64,000 nucleotides of DNA from Mycolicibacterium komanii (GCF_001050035.1 NZ_CVTA01000033.1:244954-308953); one strand, 5' to 3'. Shown: positions 38,445-48,056, numbered from the stretch's first letter. Numbers and translations: made by a program. Notes: a model not told the origin generated them from the sequence alone.

Positions 38445-40235
38445 CTATTTCGGCGCCACGAAACCGACGGGCCCGGATGCGATGCACACCGACAACGCCG
38501 CGGTGTTCGCGCGCACGTCTATGGCGTCGCCCGCCCCCGACAGCCGGACGAACACCCGGTTCAGCCCCGGTCGCACCGGTACCTTGACCTCATGCCCCTC
38601 GGACAGTGACATCGTCATCGAACCGTCGCTGTTGGCCAGGTAGTTGATCTCCGCCGTCCAATCGGCCGGCAGCAGAGGGCCGTCCAACGGCATGCGGACT
38701 TCAGCCTCCGGCTGCACCAGATATCCGCAGTCTGGTTGCGGTCCCGGCACGATGCTGCGCACCCACGTGACCTTCGCATCGACGACCCGGCCCACGTGAT
38801 CGAGCATGCGCAGTTCAGGTGTGGCCGAGGCGAATTCGGGACGATCGCGCACCAGCGCGAACATGTGGCTGGCCCGGTTCTCGGGGCCGACCACTCGCTG
38901 CAGCACCATCGGGTCGACCTCCTGGTCGAGCATCGGCGCATTCGACATTCTTGCCGCAGTGGCCAAGCCGGACAACGCATTCCGCAGATAGGCCTGCGCC
39001 GGGTTGTCACGCCACGCCGTCAGGAACGTCGCCGTCGAGTACAAACTGCTGGCGACGAAGGCCGATGTGAGAACGCAGATCACCGCCGTACGGCGCCGCG
39101 ACGCGTCCATCCACCGCGTGCCCTCCCGGTTCGGCGCGCACAGCCCGACCGCCGCCAGCAGCGCGAGCACGACGACGAGATCGGGCAGATAGCGCAGCGT
39201 CTGCGCCAATTCCAAGGCGGTGAACTGCGATGCCCGCATGAGGTAGATCGGGATCTGGCACGCCACGGCGTAACCGGCCGCCACCAGCCACACGGCGGCG
39301 ATCCGCCGCTTGCGCAGCACCGTGACCGCGACCGCCGCGGCCAACGCCGTCCACCCGAGCACCATCACCGTCGCCTGCGGAGTGGCCCACGGCGACGCCG
39401 GCGCCCAGCGCTGCCAATCCCACGGACCGCCGACCAGTCCCGGCACGATCCCGTGCGTCACCGACCTCGCGAGCAGATCCCACGTCATCGCCAGATCGAG
39501 GGTCCACCGCTTCTGGTCGACCACGATCAGGTACACGCCGATCCACCCGGCCGTGACCACCAGCGACGGCACCCACAGGCGAATGCCGCGACGCCACACC
39601 GATTTCACCGAGCCCGAGCCCGTCACATGACACAGCAGAGCCGTCACCGCGAACGCGACGAACGGAATCACCGCCGACTTCTCGAAGAACAGCAGCCCCC
39701 CGACGTAGACCAGCAGCGCCGTCACCGCGTGGCGTCGGTCGCCGGTGCGCACGAGGAGGATCGCGTCGCCGCAGACCCACGCCATCGCCGCCAGCATCGG
39801 CAACGAGTTCAGTGCCGCCGCCCACCACGCGAAGCCCGGCACCGCCAGCGGCGTGAACAACGCGAATGTCAAGGGCAGCAACAGCACTGGCCGCCAGCCG
39901 AGGATGACGTGCAACGTGCGCAGCAGCGCCAGCGACACCAGCAGCTGCAGAACCAGCAGGCTGATGGCCGGGCCGATCCAGTTCAGCGGTGCCATCAAGG
40001 TAATCCCGCCGGCGACGAGAAACGCGCCCGGCATGACGTGGCCGTCGTGATCGTCGAACAGGTATGCCGGTGAGAACAGCGACTGGGTGCCCGCGCGGCC
40101 GATCAGAATCAGGTCGTCCCAATAGAAGTAACCGCCGAACGCCAGTACCGCCCGGATCGCCAGCTGCACGACGATCAGGGTGACGGCGGTGCGCGCGACC
40201 CAGTTGCCCAACGCGTACTTACCGCGGATACGCAT
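38445..40235 (-). CDS. Polytopic membrane protein, possible GT-C-type glycosyltransferase
   Basis: A 596-residue protein with about ten to twelve transmembrane helices in residues 15-430 and an extracytoplasmic C-terminal domain. The first large loop begins GGYFYWDDLILIGRAG, an acidic pair where lipid-linked-sugar glycosyltransferases of the GT-C class carry their catalytic Asp/Glu. That makes a GT-C role plausible but unproven. The ATG at 40235 lies inside the end of galE (17-base overlap) and is preceded by GCAGGGG. Coupling to galE supports sugar transfer at the cell surface. Confidence 0.65.
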   Translation of the reverse strand: MRIRGKYALGNWVARTAVTLIVVQLAIRAVLAFGGYFYWDDLILIGRAGTQSLFSPAYLFDDHDGHVMPGAFLVAGGITLMAPLNWIGPAISLLVLQLLVSLALLRTLHVILGWRPVLLLPLTFALFTPLAVPGFAWWAAALNSLPMLAAMAWVCGDAILLVRTGDRRHAVTALLVYVGGLLFFEKSAVIPFVAFAVTALLCHVTGSGSVKSVWRRGIRLWVPSLVVTAGWIGVYLIVVDQKRWTLDLAMTWDLLARSVTHGIVPGLVGGPWDWQRWAPASPWATPQATVMVLGWTALAAAVAVTVLRKRRIAAVWLVAAGYAVACQIPIYLMRASQFTALELAQTLRYLPDLVVVLALLAAVGLCAPNREGTRWMDASRRRTAVICVLTSAFVASSLYSTATFLTAWRDNPAQAYLRNALSGLATAARMSNAPMLDQEVDPMVLQRVVGPENRASHMFALVRDRPEFASATPELRMLDHVGRVVDAKVTWVRSIVPGPQPDCGYLVQPEAEVRMPLDGPLLPADWTAEINYLANSDGSMTMSLSEGHEVKVPVRPGLNRVFVRLSGAGDAIDVRANTAALSVCIASGPVGFVAPK

Positions 40236-41196
40236 CCCCTGCTTGCCGGCGCGCGATCCATGCCGACCGCACCATCTCCTCCAGCGAATGCCGCATGCGC
40301 CAGTCGAGGTCGCGCGCGGCCAGATCGCCCGATGCGACGATGCGGGCGGGGTCGCCGGGCCGGCGCGGACCGACGACGGGCTCGAAATCGAAACCGGTGA
40401 CATCGCGGATGGTGGTCATGATCTCGCGCACGGAGGTGCCGCTGCCGCTGCCGAGGTTGTAGACGGGCTCGATCGGGTCGCCGGTCTCCAGCCGCCGTGC
40501 GGCGGCGACGTGCGCCAGCGCGAGGTCCGACACGTGCACGTAGTCGCGCACGCAGGTGCCGTCCGGCGTGGGGTAGTCGGCGCCGTTGATCCGCGGCGTC
40601 TCGTCGCGGCACAGCATGTCGAACACCAGCGGGAAGAGGTTGTGCGGACTGACGTCGAACAGCTCCTCGGACCCCGAACCCACGACGTTGAAGTACCGCA
40701 GGCTGGTGTGGCGCAACCCGGACGCCCGCGCGGCGTCGCGAATCATCCACTCGCCCACCAACTTACTTACTCCATACGGCGACTCAGGCGCGGTCGGCGT
40801 CTGCTCCGTGACGGTGTCGACGTCCGGGGTGCCGTACGTGGCGGCGCTGGAGGAGAACACCATCTTGTCGGTGCCGACGGTCTCCATCGCCTTGAGTAGC
40901 GTGACCATCGCCGAGACGTTCTGCTCGTAGGTGTGCAGCGGTCGTTGTACCGAGACACCGGCGTACTTGAAACCCGCGATGTGGATCACGCCGTCGACGC
41001 GATGCTCGTCGAGCGTGCGGACGACGATGTCGCTGTCGAGCAGCGTGCCGCGCACCAGCGGAACCGTCGGAGGAACGAACCGCTCGAGGCCGGTCGAGAG
41101 GTCGTCGATCACCACCACCGGCATATCGGCGTCCGACAGGGCGCGGACCACATGGGACCCGATGTATCCCGCCCCGCCCGTCACCAGCCAAGTCAT
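40219..41196 (-). CDS. galE: UDP-glucose 4-epimerase (GalE-like)
   Basis: A 325-residue short-chain epimerase. The Rossmann motif TGGAGYIGS is at the N-terminus, then VIHIAGFKYAG, SSSAATYG and the catalytic pair in SPYGVSK, plus the family RYFNVVG and CVRDYVHVSDLA. It interconverts UDP-glucose and UDP-galactose, the donor for galactan. The ATG at 41196 follows GAGGAAG and gives MTWLVTGGAGYIG. In M. tuberculosis galE1 (Rv3634c) lies in the corresponding region. It is coupled to the downstream membrane protein. Confidence 0.92.
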   Translation of the reverse strand: MTWLVTGGAGYIGSHVVRALSDADMPVVVIDDLSTGLERFVPPTVPLVRGTLLDSDIVVRTLDEHRVDGVIHIAGFKYAGVSVQRPLHTYEQNVSAMVTLLKAMETVGTDKMVFSSSAATYGTPDVDTVTEQTPTAPESPYGVSKLVGEWMIRDAARASGLRHTSLRYFNVVGSGSEELFDVSPHNLFPLVFDMLCRDETPRINGADYPTPDGTCVRDYVHVSDLALAHVAAARRLETGDPIEPVYNLGSGSGTSVREIMTTIRDVTGFDFEPVVGPRRPGDPARIVASGDLAARDLDWRMRHSLEEMVRSAWIARRQAGDAYPR

Positions 41197-41260
41197 TCGA
41201 TCTTCCTCACCGTAGAACGGGGCCAGCATACGGATCGGCGGCCTCTGTTCCGAACCGGCG

Positions 41261-42538
41261 TCATGACGCGGGCTCGCGCGACAACGCGAACAGGTGCACG
41301 GCGATGCCGACCGCCGGACCGCACAGCAGCGCGATCACGGTCCGCGTCTCGAGACCGAGCGGCAGCAGCAGTAACAGGGTCGACGCGACGGTCGCCGACA
41401 CCCAGCCCAGCGCGTACGCGCGGTGCAGTGCGGCCGCCACCGCCGCCGCTCCGGTCAGCGTGAGGAGCGCGATGGCGATCGCCCCAGCCGTCAACCACGC
41501 CAGCAGCGCACCGTCGGCGCGGTAATCGGGACCGAAGGCGCTGCGCAGCAGCCATGGTCCTGCGGTACCCGCGGCGAGCACGCCAAGAAGACCCATGCCG
41601 AGCACTACGGCTGCGGGCGTCATCAGCGCACGCACCCGGTGCGTGCGCTGGTCGACGAAGTGGGCGACGAGATTGCCCTGCATCGCTGTCAACGGGACGA
41701 GCAGCGGCGCCCGCGTCAGCGTGACCGCGAGGATCACAATCCCGCCGACCGCGCCGAGGTCACCCGACGTCGCCTGCAGCAGCACGGGGAACCCCATGAC
41801 GAGGATTGCGCTGGCGCTCGCCGCGGTGATCGAGTGGAACGCGCCGCGCAGGAATGTCGCGGTGCTGACCGGCGTCAGGATGGTCGCCGCGCGTCGCGAG
41901 GCCGGCGATGCGATCAACATCAGAATCCATGCGATCGCCCCGGCTACTGTGGCCCACAGGTAGCCGGCCAGGCCCCAGCCGATCACAAAGCTCGCGACGG
42001 CGACCAACAACCGAAGACCGGCATCGGTCACCATCAGCGACCCGTACGCGGTCCACCTGTCTCGACCTGCCAGCATGCCTAAAAGTGTTGAGTGTAAACA
42101 GAATCCGGCGAGTCCAGTCGCCAACAACGCCACCGAGAGCCACCGTAGTTCGACGAACACATGTCCGGACCACAGCGGCGAGCTGAGCGCGATCACGGCG
42201 GCCGACACCACCCCGACGCCGGCGGCGACCCACATCGGGCGCGTGTGTGGACCCCTTCGCGTGTCGCCGTGCGCGACGGACCGGGTTTCCCGGGTGGCCT
42301 CCTGCAACAAGCCGCCTGTCGCTCCCGAGACCAGGCCGAACGCGCCCCAGAACACGGCGAATAGCGAGAATCCGGCGGGCTCGAGATCACGAGCGGCCAG
42401 GTAGAGCACCGCATAGCCGCACAACGCGATCATGGCGGTGGCCGCACCGACCCGCACGACGCTGCCGCGGGCGGCCGGGCCGGTCGTCGATGCGCCGCTC
42501 GCCGTGAGCGGATCGAAGGGCGCGCCCGTATCCGTCAT
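41261..42538 (-). CDS. Polysaccharide-flippase-like membrane protein (Rv3630-like)
   Basis: A 425-residue protein with about twelve transmembrane helices and few charges in the membrane part, resembling the MOP/flippase superfamily (Wzx/MurJ-like) and the integral membrane protein Rv3630. No catalytic motif is expected in this class. The ATG at 42538 overlaps the stop of the M1 peptidase gene (ATGA), so both are translated together. A 64-base gap separates it from galE. It may move a lipid-linked precursor across the membrane for this cluster; that is inferred from family and place. Confidence 0.75.
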   Translation of the reverse strand: MTDTGAPFDPLTASGASTTGPAARGSVVRVGAATAMIALCGYAVLYLAARDLEPAGFSLFAVFWGAFGLVSGATGGLLQEATRETRSVAHGDTRRGPHTRPMWVAAGVGVVSAAVIALSSPLWSGHVFVELRWLSVALLATGLAGFCLHSTLLGMLAGRDRWTAYGSLMVTDAGLRLLVAVASFVIGWGLAGYLWATVAGAIAWILMLIASPASRRAATILTPVSTATFLRGAFHSITAASASAILVMGFPVLLQATSGDLGAVGGIVILAVTLTRAPLLVPLTAMQGNLVAHFVDQRTHRVRALMTPAAVVLGMGLLGVLAAGTAGPWLLRSAFGPDYRADGALLAWLTAGAIAIALLTLTGAAAVAAALHRAYALGWVSATVASTLLLLLPLGLETRTVIALLCGPAVGIAVHLFALSREPAS

Positions 42539-43866
42539 GGCGCATCCAACTCCGGAAGTTCGGCGGAATACAGCCAGGCATCCCACAGCGGGCGCAGCGA
42601 CTCGTCCGCGTAAAGCGATGCCAGACCGGTGAAGTCGTCGGTCACCACGGTGCTGTGGCGGTAGCGCGCGGTCCAGTCCCGCAACAGCGCGAAAAAGGCG
42701 TCGTCACCAAGCTCTCGGCGCAGCACGTGCAGGGTCAGGGCGCCGCGCTTGTAGAGGCGATCGTCGAACATGTCGCGCGGTCCGGGATCGGCGAGGACGA
42801 GGTCTTGTGGCGAGTTGGTGAGCCGCTGGTAGTAGTGCCGCGCCCAGTCGTCGGCGCTGCGGCCACCGGAATTCTCCGACCACAACCATTCGGCATAACA
42901 CGCGAAGCCCTCGTGCAACCAGATGTGCCGCCAGCGTTTGGCGGTCACCGAGTTGCCGAACCACTGGTGTGCGAGTTCGTGTGCGATCAATCGCTCGGCG
43001 CCACCCTTACCGTCGCAGTGGTTGGCTCCGAATATCGAAATCCCCTGCGCCTCAAGCGGAATCTCTAGGTCGTCGTCGGTGATGACGACCGTGTACCCCT
43101 CACTCAGCGGGTAGTCGCCGAACAGCTTGACGAACAACTTCATCATCTGCGGTTGGTCGGCGAAGTCGTGTTCGAACTTTTCGCGCAGCCGGTCGGGGAG
43201 CACCGCGTGAATCGGAATGCCGTTCTTGGCCAACCGGCGACGCTCGTACATCCCGATCTGCAGCGTGACCAGGTAAGTCGAGGTCGGCTCGGGCAACTCG
43301 TAGGTCCACGTCGTCATCCCCGCCCGCGCTCGTCGAGACACCAACTCGCCGTTGGCGATCACCCGATACGGGCTCTCGGCGGAGATCTTGATACGAAAGC
43401 TCGCCTTGGCGCTGGGGTGGTCGTCGCAGGGAAACCAGGATTGGGCCCCGTTCGGCTGGCCCGCCACCAGGGCGCCATCGGTCAGCTCCTCGAAGCCCAC
43501 CTCGCCCCACAGCGAACGGATGGGCCGGGGCGTGCCGCCGTATCGCACGACGATCGTCATCGCCGCCCCGGGTGACAGCGGATCGCGCAATGCAATGTGC
43601 AGCTTGCCTGCGGAGGTGCGGAACTGCTGGGGCCGAGAACCGTTCACGCTCACCTTCGTCACCGACAGCGCGTCGGTGAGGTCGAGGGTGAAGGTGCGCA
43701 GCGTCGCGAGCGTCACCGCGGTGATCGTCGCCGTGCCCGTCAGGCGGTTGATGGCCACCTTGTACTCGAGGTCGAGTTCGTAGCGCGACACCCGATAGCC
43801 GAAGTTCCCGCTGGACGGCAGATACGGGTCGATGACCGGTGTCGACTTCTTCTTGCTTCGCGTCAC
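42535..43866 (-). CDS. M1-family metallopeptidase (short form)
   Basis: A 443-residue zinc peptidase of the gluzincin clan. The metal site is H296-E297-L-A-H300 with the distal ligand E319 in LHEGF, exactly the HEXXH-x18-E pattern. The exopeptidase GAMEN box is replaced by EAQGISIFG, and the helical C-terminal domain of PepN is absent. No signal peptide is seen. Start and stop both overlap the neighbouring genes by four bases (GTGA and ATGA), tying it to the NRPS and the flippase-like protein. It may trim or release a peptide product. Confidence 0.85.
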   Translation of the reverse strand: MTRSKKKSTPVIDPYLPSSGNFGYRVSRYELDLEYKVAINRLTGTATITAVTLATLRTFTLDLTDALSVTKVSVNGSRPQQFRTSAGKLHIALRDPLSPGAAMTIVVRYGGTPRPIRSLWGEVGFEELTDGALVAGQPNGAQSWFPCDDHPSAKASFRIKISAESPYRVIANGELVSRRARAGMTTWTYELPEPTSTYLVTLQIGMYERRRLAKNGIPIHAVLPDRLREKFEHDFADQPQMMKLFVKLFGDYPLSEGYTVVITDDDLEIPLEAQGISIFGANHCDGKGGAERLIAHELAHQWFGNSVTAKRWRHIWLHEGFACYAEWLWSENSGGRSADDWARHYYQRLTNSPQDLVLADPGPRDMFDDRLYKRGALTLHVLRRELGDDAFFALLRDWTARYRHSTVVTDDFTGLASLYADESLRPLWDAWLYSAELPELDAP

Positions 43867-46800
43867 GCGGCGGTTTCTTCGGTCGCGGGTGCCGATTTGC
43901 CGCCGCGCTTCTTACGCGGCGCGTGCCACGGTGCGATGGGGTTGCCCTGCCACCGGGTCGATGCGGGCACCTCGTCGCCGCGCATCACCAGCGACGCCGG
44001 ACCGACAGTCGCCCCCGCGCCGATTCGGGCGGCGGGCAGCACCACGCCATGCGCTCCCAGCGTCGAACCCCGCTCCAACACAACATCGTCCATCCGCATG
44101 ATCCTGTCGTGGAACAGGTGCGTCTGCACCACGCAGCCGCGGTTGACGGTGGCGCCCTCCTCGAGCGTGACCAGGTCCGCCTCGGGTAACCAGTACGTCT
44201 CGCACCACACACCGCGGCCGATCCTGGCGCCGAGCGCGCGCAACCACAGGTTCATCACCGGCGTGCCACTGGCCGCGCGCGCGAACCACGGGGCGGCGAC
44301 GGTCTCGACGAAGGTGTCGTAAACCTCGTTGCGCCAGACGAACGGCGACCAGAGCGGGTGTTCGTCGGGCTCGATGCGGCCCACCACAAGCCATTTCGCG
44401 ATCACGGCGGCCGCGCCCGCGACCGCCCCCGCGACCAACAGCAACGCGCCGGCGCTCAGCGCGGCCCACACCCAACCGGCCTCCACGGCCAGCCACTGCA
44501 GGGCGAGCAGCACCGCGACCCCGATCCCGAACGTCACGATCAGCGGTACGATCCGGCACGTCTCGACCAGGCCGCGCAATACCTTCAGCCGAGCGGACGG
44601 ATGGAACGTGCGCAGGGCATCGGCCGCGGTCGGCCTGCGGCGCAGCCGAACCGGTGGGCTGCCCAACCAGGACGAGCCCGCCTTGGCCTTGTGCGGAGCC
44701 GCCGACAACACGGCCACCAGACCGTCGTCGGGAACCTTGCGGCCGGGCTGGGTGATGCCCGAGTTGCCGAGGAACGCCCGCTTACCGACCGTGGCCTTCG
44801 CGACGTGGATCCAGCCGCCGCCCAGCTCATAGGACGCCACCATGGTGTCGTCGGCGAGGAAGGCGCCGTCCTCGACCACCGTGAACTTCGGTGTGAACAG
44901 CGCGGTCGAAATCTCCGTTCCGCGACCGACTTTCGCCCCCAGCGCCCGCAGCCACCACGGTGTGAGCAGGCTTGCGTAGATCGGGAACAGGTACGTGCGC
45001 GCGGCGTCCATCAGCCGTTCGGTGGCCCAGATCTGCCAGCCCGACCGGCTGCGCACCGGGTGATAACCCTCGCGCAGCCCGAGCGAGAGCAGTCGCACCC
45101 CGACCACCGTGAGCGCCGCGTAGGTGAATGCGGCCGCCAGGGTTGCGACCGGAGTCCACAGTGCCGCGGGTCCGATGGCGGCCGTCACCGAATCCGTATG
45201 GCGCACAGTGTATCCGAGGACGGTTAGCCCGGCGGCGATCGCGAGCAGCGGGAGCCCGCTCAGAAGGATCGAGGTGATGCCGTAGACCGCTACCCACATC
45301 GGCGCCCGGGGCGGGCGGTCCTGCGGCCAGGGGTGGCGGGCCTTGCCGGACTTCACCGCCGGCGAACCCTTCCAGTACTGGCCGTTCTTCACCTTGCCGA
45401 CGACGCCGGACCCCGGCGCGACATCGGCGTTCTTGCCGACGACGGCGCCGGGCAGCAGCGTGGTCCGCGCGCCGATCGTCGCATCGTTTCCAACCGTGAT
45501 CGGCCCGACGTGGAACAGGTCGCCGTCGACCCAGTGACCGGACAGGTCGACCTCGGGTTCGATCGAGCTGCGGTGCCCGAGTTTGAGCATGCCGGTGACC
45601 GGTGGGGTGGAATGCAGGTCCACGCCCTTGCCGACCTTGTTGCCCAGCGCGCGTGCGTAATACACCAACCACGGTGCGCCGGCGAGGTTTTCGGCGCCGC
45701 TGGCCTCGGCGAGCCGTTCTGCGAGCCACACCCGGAGATGGACCGGCCCACCGCGCCGGTAGGTGCCCGGTGCCAACCCGTCGAGCAGAAGCCGGGCGCA
45801 CAGGGCCGCGATACCCATGCGGCCCAGCGGCGTGACGAACAGCAGGAAGCCCACGCCGACCCACCACCAGTTCAACGGGGCGGTCCACGGGACGAACCCC
45901 GCCAGCACGTTGTTGGCCACAGCCAGCCATACCACCCATTGCAATCCGGTCAGCGTGGCCAGCGGCAGCGACAACGCCACCTGCACGGCCTGTGTCAGGC
46001 GCGGCGTCGGCTTCACCTCGCGTGCACGCACCTGCGGCGGCGGATCGAGCTCGTCGAGGTAACCCGCGAGCGAACCCAGACGGGGATGGTCGTAGAGGTC
46101 GGCGACGGTCACCTCGGGGTGGTGCCGCCGCAGCGCGGCGACCAGTTGCGCCGCCGACAGCGAGCCACCGCCGAGCGCGAAGAAGTCGGCCTCCGGGCCA
46201 TCCACCGGCGCGGCCAGGACGTCGCGCCACAGGCCGGCCAGCCAGCCCATGGTCCCGGTCAACTCGGCGGCCTCGTCGTCGCCGACGTCGACCGGCCACG
46301 GCAGCGCATCGCGGTCGACCTTGCCGGAGGTGCGGGTCGGCAGTTCGTCGACCAGCACGAGGCGGGGCACCAGCGGCGCTGGCAAGGTTTCGGCCAGCGA
46401 CACCCGAGCCTTGGCGAGATCGAACGCCGGATCGGTGCTCGCGACATAGCCGACCAGCAGCGGTGTGCCGCTGGCCGTGCTGCGGACCGCGGCGGCTGCG
46501 CCGGTCACTCCGGGCAGGTTGGCCAGCGCGGTGTCCACCTCGCCGAGCTCGATGCGACGCCCGCCGACCTTGACCTGGTCGTCGATGCGGCCCACGAAGT
46601 AGAGCCCGTCCGACTCCAGCCGCACCAGGTCACCGCTGCGGTAGGCGCGCTTCCAGCCGAGCGTCGGCATCTCCGCGTACTTCTGGGCGTCCCTGTCCGG
46701 GTCGAGGTAGCGGGCCAGGCCGACCCCGCCGATGATCAGCTCGCCCACCGCGCCGTACGGCACCGGCTCGCCGTGCCAGTCGACGACGGCCAGGTCGCAT

Positions 46801-47768
46801 CCGACCAGCGGCAGGCCGATGGTCACCGGACCGCCCCCCGACAACCGGGCGGCGCACGCCACGACCGTCGCCTCCGTCGGCCCGTAGGTGTTCCACACCT
46901 CCCGGCCCTCCACGGCGAGCCGCTCGGCCAATTCGGGCGGGCACGCTTCGCCGCCGAAGATCAGCAGCCGCACCGCCTCGAGCGCCTCCGCGGGCCACAG
47001 CGCGGCCAGCGTCGGCACCGTCGAGACCACCGTGATGTCACGCGCGACCAACCAGGGACCCAGGTCCATCCCGCTGCGCACCATCGAACGGGGGGCAGGC
47101 ACCAGGCACGCGCCGTGCCGCCAGGCCAACCACATCTCCTCGCAGGACGCGTCGAACGCCACCGACAACCCGGCCAGCACCCGGTCGCCCGGCCCGAGCG
47201 GGTTGTCCTGCAGGAACAGCCGTGCCTCGGCATCGACGAACGCCGCCGCGCTGCGGTGGGTGACCGCGACGCCCTTGGGGGTGCCGGTGGAACCGGACGT
47301 GAAGATGATCCACGCGTCGTCGCGACCGATCGGGGCCGCTGCCCGCCAACCCCGTGACGAGCCCGGCCCGCGCGCCAGCCCCGCTTCGGTGATGATCCCC
47401 ACCACGTTGGCCTCGCTGAACACCAGCTCGGCGCGGTCCTGCGGATCGTCGGCGTCCACGGGAACGTAGGCGGCGCCGGTGGCCAGCACGGCGAGGATCG
47501 CGACGTACAGCGCGTAGCTGCCCGACGGCATCCGGATCCCGATCCGGTCCCCGCGGCCGATCCCCCGCGCGGCCAGCCACCGCACGCTGTCCTCGATGTC
47601 GGCGATCAGCTCGGCATAGGTGAGCTGGACATCGCCATCGTCGATGGCGGGCGCCTCCGGGTAGCGCTTCGCGGTCTCGTAGAGGATGTCGATGAGCGTG
47701 CGCGGCTCCGGCGCGAACGGGGACAACAGATATTGAGGTGGAATCTCCTGCCGCAACTCCCCAGTCAC
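43863..47768 (-). CDS. Pls/PosA-family membrane non-ribosomal peptide synthetase
   Basis: A 1301-residue single-module synthetase. The adenylation domain (about residues 30-510) shows IIFTSGSTGTPKGVA, TYGPTEATV and YRSGDLVR. The carrier domain has FFALGGGS with phosphopantetheine serine S536. The second half alternates membrane helices with three left-handed beta-helix (hexapeptide) blocks near GNDATIGARTTLLPGAVVG, VEDGAFLADDTMV and LEEGATVNRGCVV. There is no condensation or thioesterase domain. This is the layout of poly-lysine synthetase-type (Pls/PosA) enzymes, which polymerise or transfer one amino acid at the membrane. The GTG at 47768 gives a typical N-terminus; the site lacks a strong ribosome-binding sequence. 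Confidence 0.87.
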   Translation of the reverse strand: MTGELRQEIPPQYLLSPFAPEPRTLIDILYETAKRYPEAPAIDDGDVQLTYAELIADIEDSVRWLAARGIGRGDRIGIRMPSGSYALYVAILAVLATGAAYVPVDADDPQDRAELVFSEANVVGIITEAGLARGPGSSRGWRAAAPIGRDDAWIIFTSGSTGTPKGVAVTHRSAAAFVDAEARLFLQDNPLGPGDRVLAGLSVAFDASCEEMWLAWRHGACLVPAPRSMVRSGMDLGPWLVARDITVVSTVPTLAALWPAEALEAVRLLIFGGEACPPELAERLAVEGREVWNTYGPTEATVVACAARLSGGGPVTIGLPLVGCDLAVVDWHGEPVPYGAVGELIIGGVGLARYLDPDRDAQKYAEMPTLGWKRAYRSGDLVRLESDGLYFVGRIDDQVKVGGRRIELGEVDTALANLPGVTGAAAAVRSTASGTPLLVGYVASTDPAFDLAKARVSLAETLPAPLVPRLVLVDELPTRTSGKVDRDALPWPVDVGDDEAAELTGTMGWLAGLWRDVLAAPVDGPEADFFALGGGSLSAAQLVAALRRHHPEVTVADLYDHPRLGSLAGYLDELDPPPQVRAREVKPTPRLTQAVQVALSLPLATLTGLQWVVWLAVANNVLAGFVPWTAPLNWWWVGVGFLLFVTPLGRMGIAALCARLLLDGLAPGTYRRGGPVHLRVWLAERLAEASGAENLAGAPWLVYYARALGNKVGKGVDLHSTPPVTGMLKLGHRSSIEPEVDLSGHWVDGDLFHVGPITVGNDATIGARTTLLPGAVVGKNADVAPGSGVVGKVKNGQYWKGSPAVKSGKARHPWPQDRPPRAPMWVAVYGITSILLSGLPLLAIAAGLTVLGYTVRHTDSVTAAIGPAALWTPVATLAAAFTYAALTVVGVRLLSLGLREGYHPVRSRSGWQIWATERLMDAARTYLFPIYASLLTPWWLRALGAKVGRGTEISTALFTPKFTVVEDGAFLADDTMVASYELGGGWIHVAKATVGKRAFLGNSGITQPGRKVPDDGLVAVLSAAPHKAKAGSSWLGSPPVRLRRRPTAADALRTFHPSARLKVLRGLVETCRIVPLIVTFGIGVAVLLALQWLAVEAGWVWAALSAGALLLVAGAVAGAAAVIAKWLVVGRIEPDEHPLWSPFVWRNEVYDTFVETVAAPWFARAASGTPVMNLWLRALGARIGRGVWCETYWLPEADLVTLEEGATVNRGCVVQTHLFHDRIMRMDDVVLERGSTLGAHGVVLPAARIGAGATVGPASLVMRGDEVPASTRWQGNPIAPWHAPRKKRGGKSAPATEETAA

Positions 47769-47926
47769 GGATATAAAGCTACTCAGCCAAGCGCCCCCGT
47801 CGGCTGAGCCGCACGCGGCGTCGCGATCACGATTACGACACCGCTCGCCGAGGCCGATTCGGCCGTCTTGCGAGGTTTGATTTCCTCCGCTTCCGGTCAT
47901 CCGCAAGTACCTGGCAGAATCGCCTG
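47769..47926. other. Divergent region between NRPS gene and riboswitch
   Basis: This 158-base stretch must hold the promoters of the NRPS operon and of the riboswitch-terC transcript. I see no convincing -10/-35 pair on either strand. Open frames here look random. Confidence 0.3.
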
Positions 47927-48033
47927 CGGAGGGGAGTATTCCTTCGCCGCGGTGTCGTCATCACGTCGGCCGTCATCGGACGACCGGTGCTGCGGGCCGA
48001 CACGAGTGATCGTGGCGGTGGAAGAGACCTCCG
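47927..48033 (+). promoter_or_regulatory. yybP-ykoY-type Mn2+ riboswitch upstream of the TerC-family gene
   Basis: The leader has the conserved pattern of this class. P1 is CGGAGG (47927-47932) with CCTCCG (48028-48033). The strictly conserved GGAGTA follows at 47933-47938, opposite GAGA at 48024-48027, with TTCC/GGAA next to them. Inside, CGCC/GGCG and ATCAC/GTGAT can pair as the next helix. The GGGGAGTA and AGAGACC strings match known members, and TerC genes are a standard partner. Fold and ligand are inferred from motif and context. Confidence 0.8.
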
Positions 48034-48052
48034 GCGCCTTGACGACCGGAGG
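48028..48052 (+). promoter_or_regulatory. Shine-Dalgarno-sequestering hairpin (expression platform)
   Basis: CCTCCGG (48028-48034) pairs perfectly with CCGGAGG (48046-48052), which is the ribosome-binding site of the GTG at 48057. The same CCTCC forms P1 of the riboswitch, so the two structures exclude each other. Confidence 0.75.
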
Positions 48053-48056
48053 ATCA

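Noticed and set aside
45333..47357. A 674-codon plus-strand frame across the NRPS gene
   Set aside because: Shadow of the adenylation and membrane domains encoded on the minus strand.
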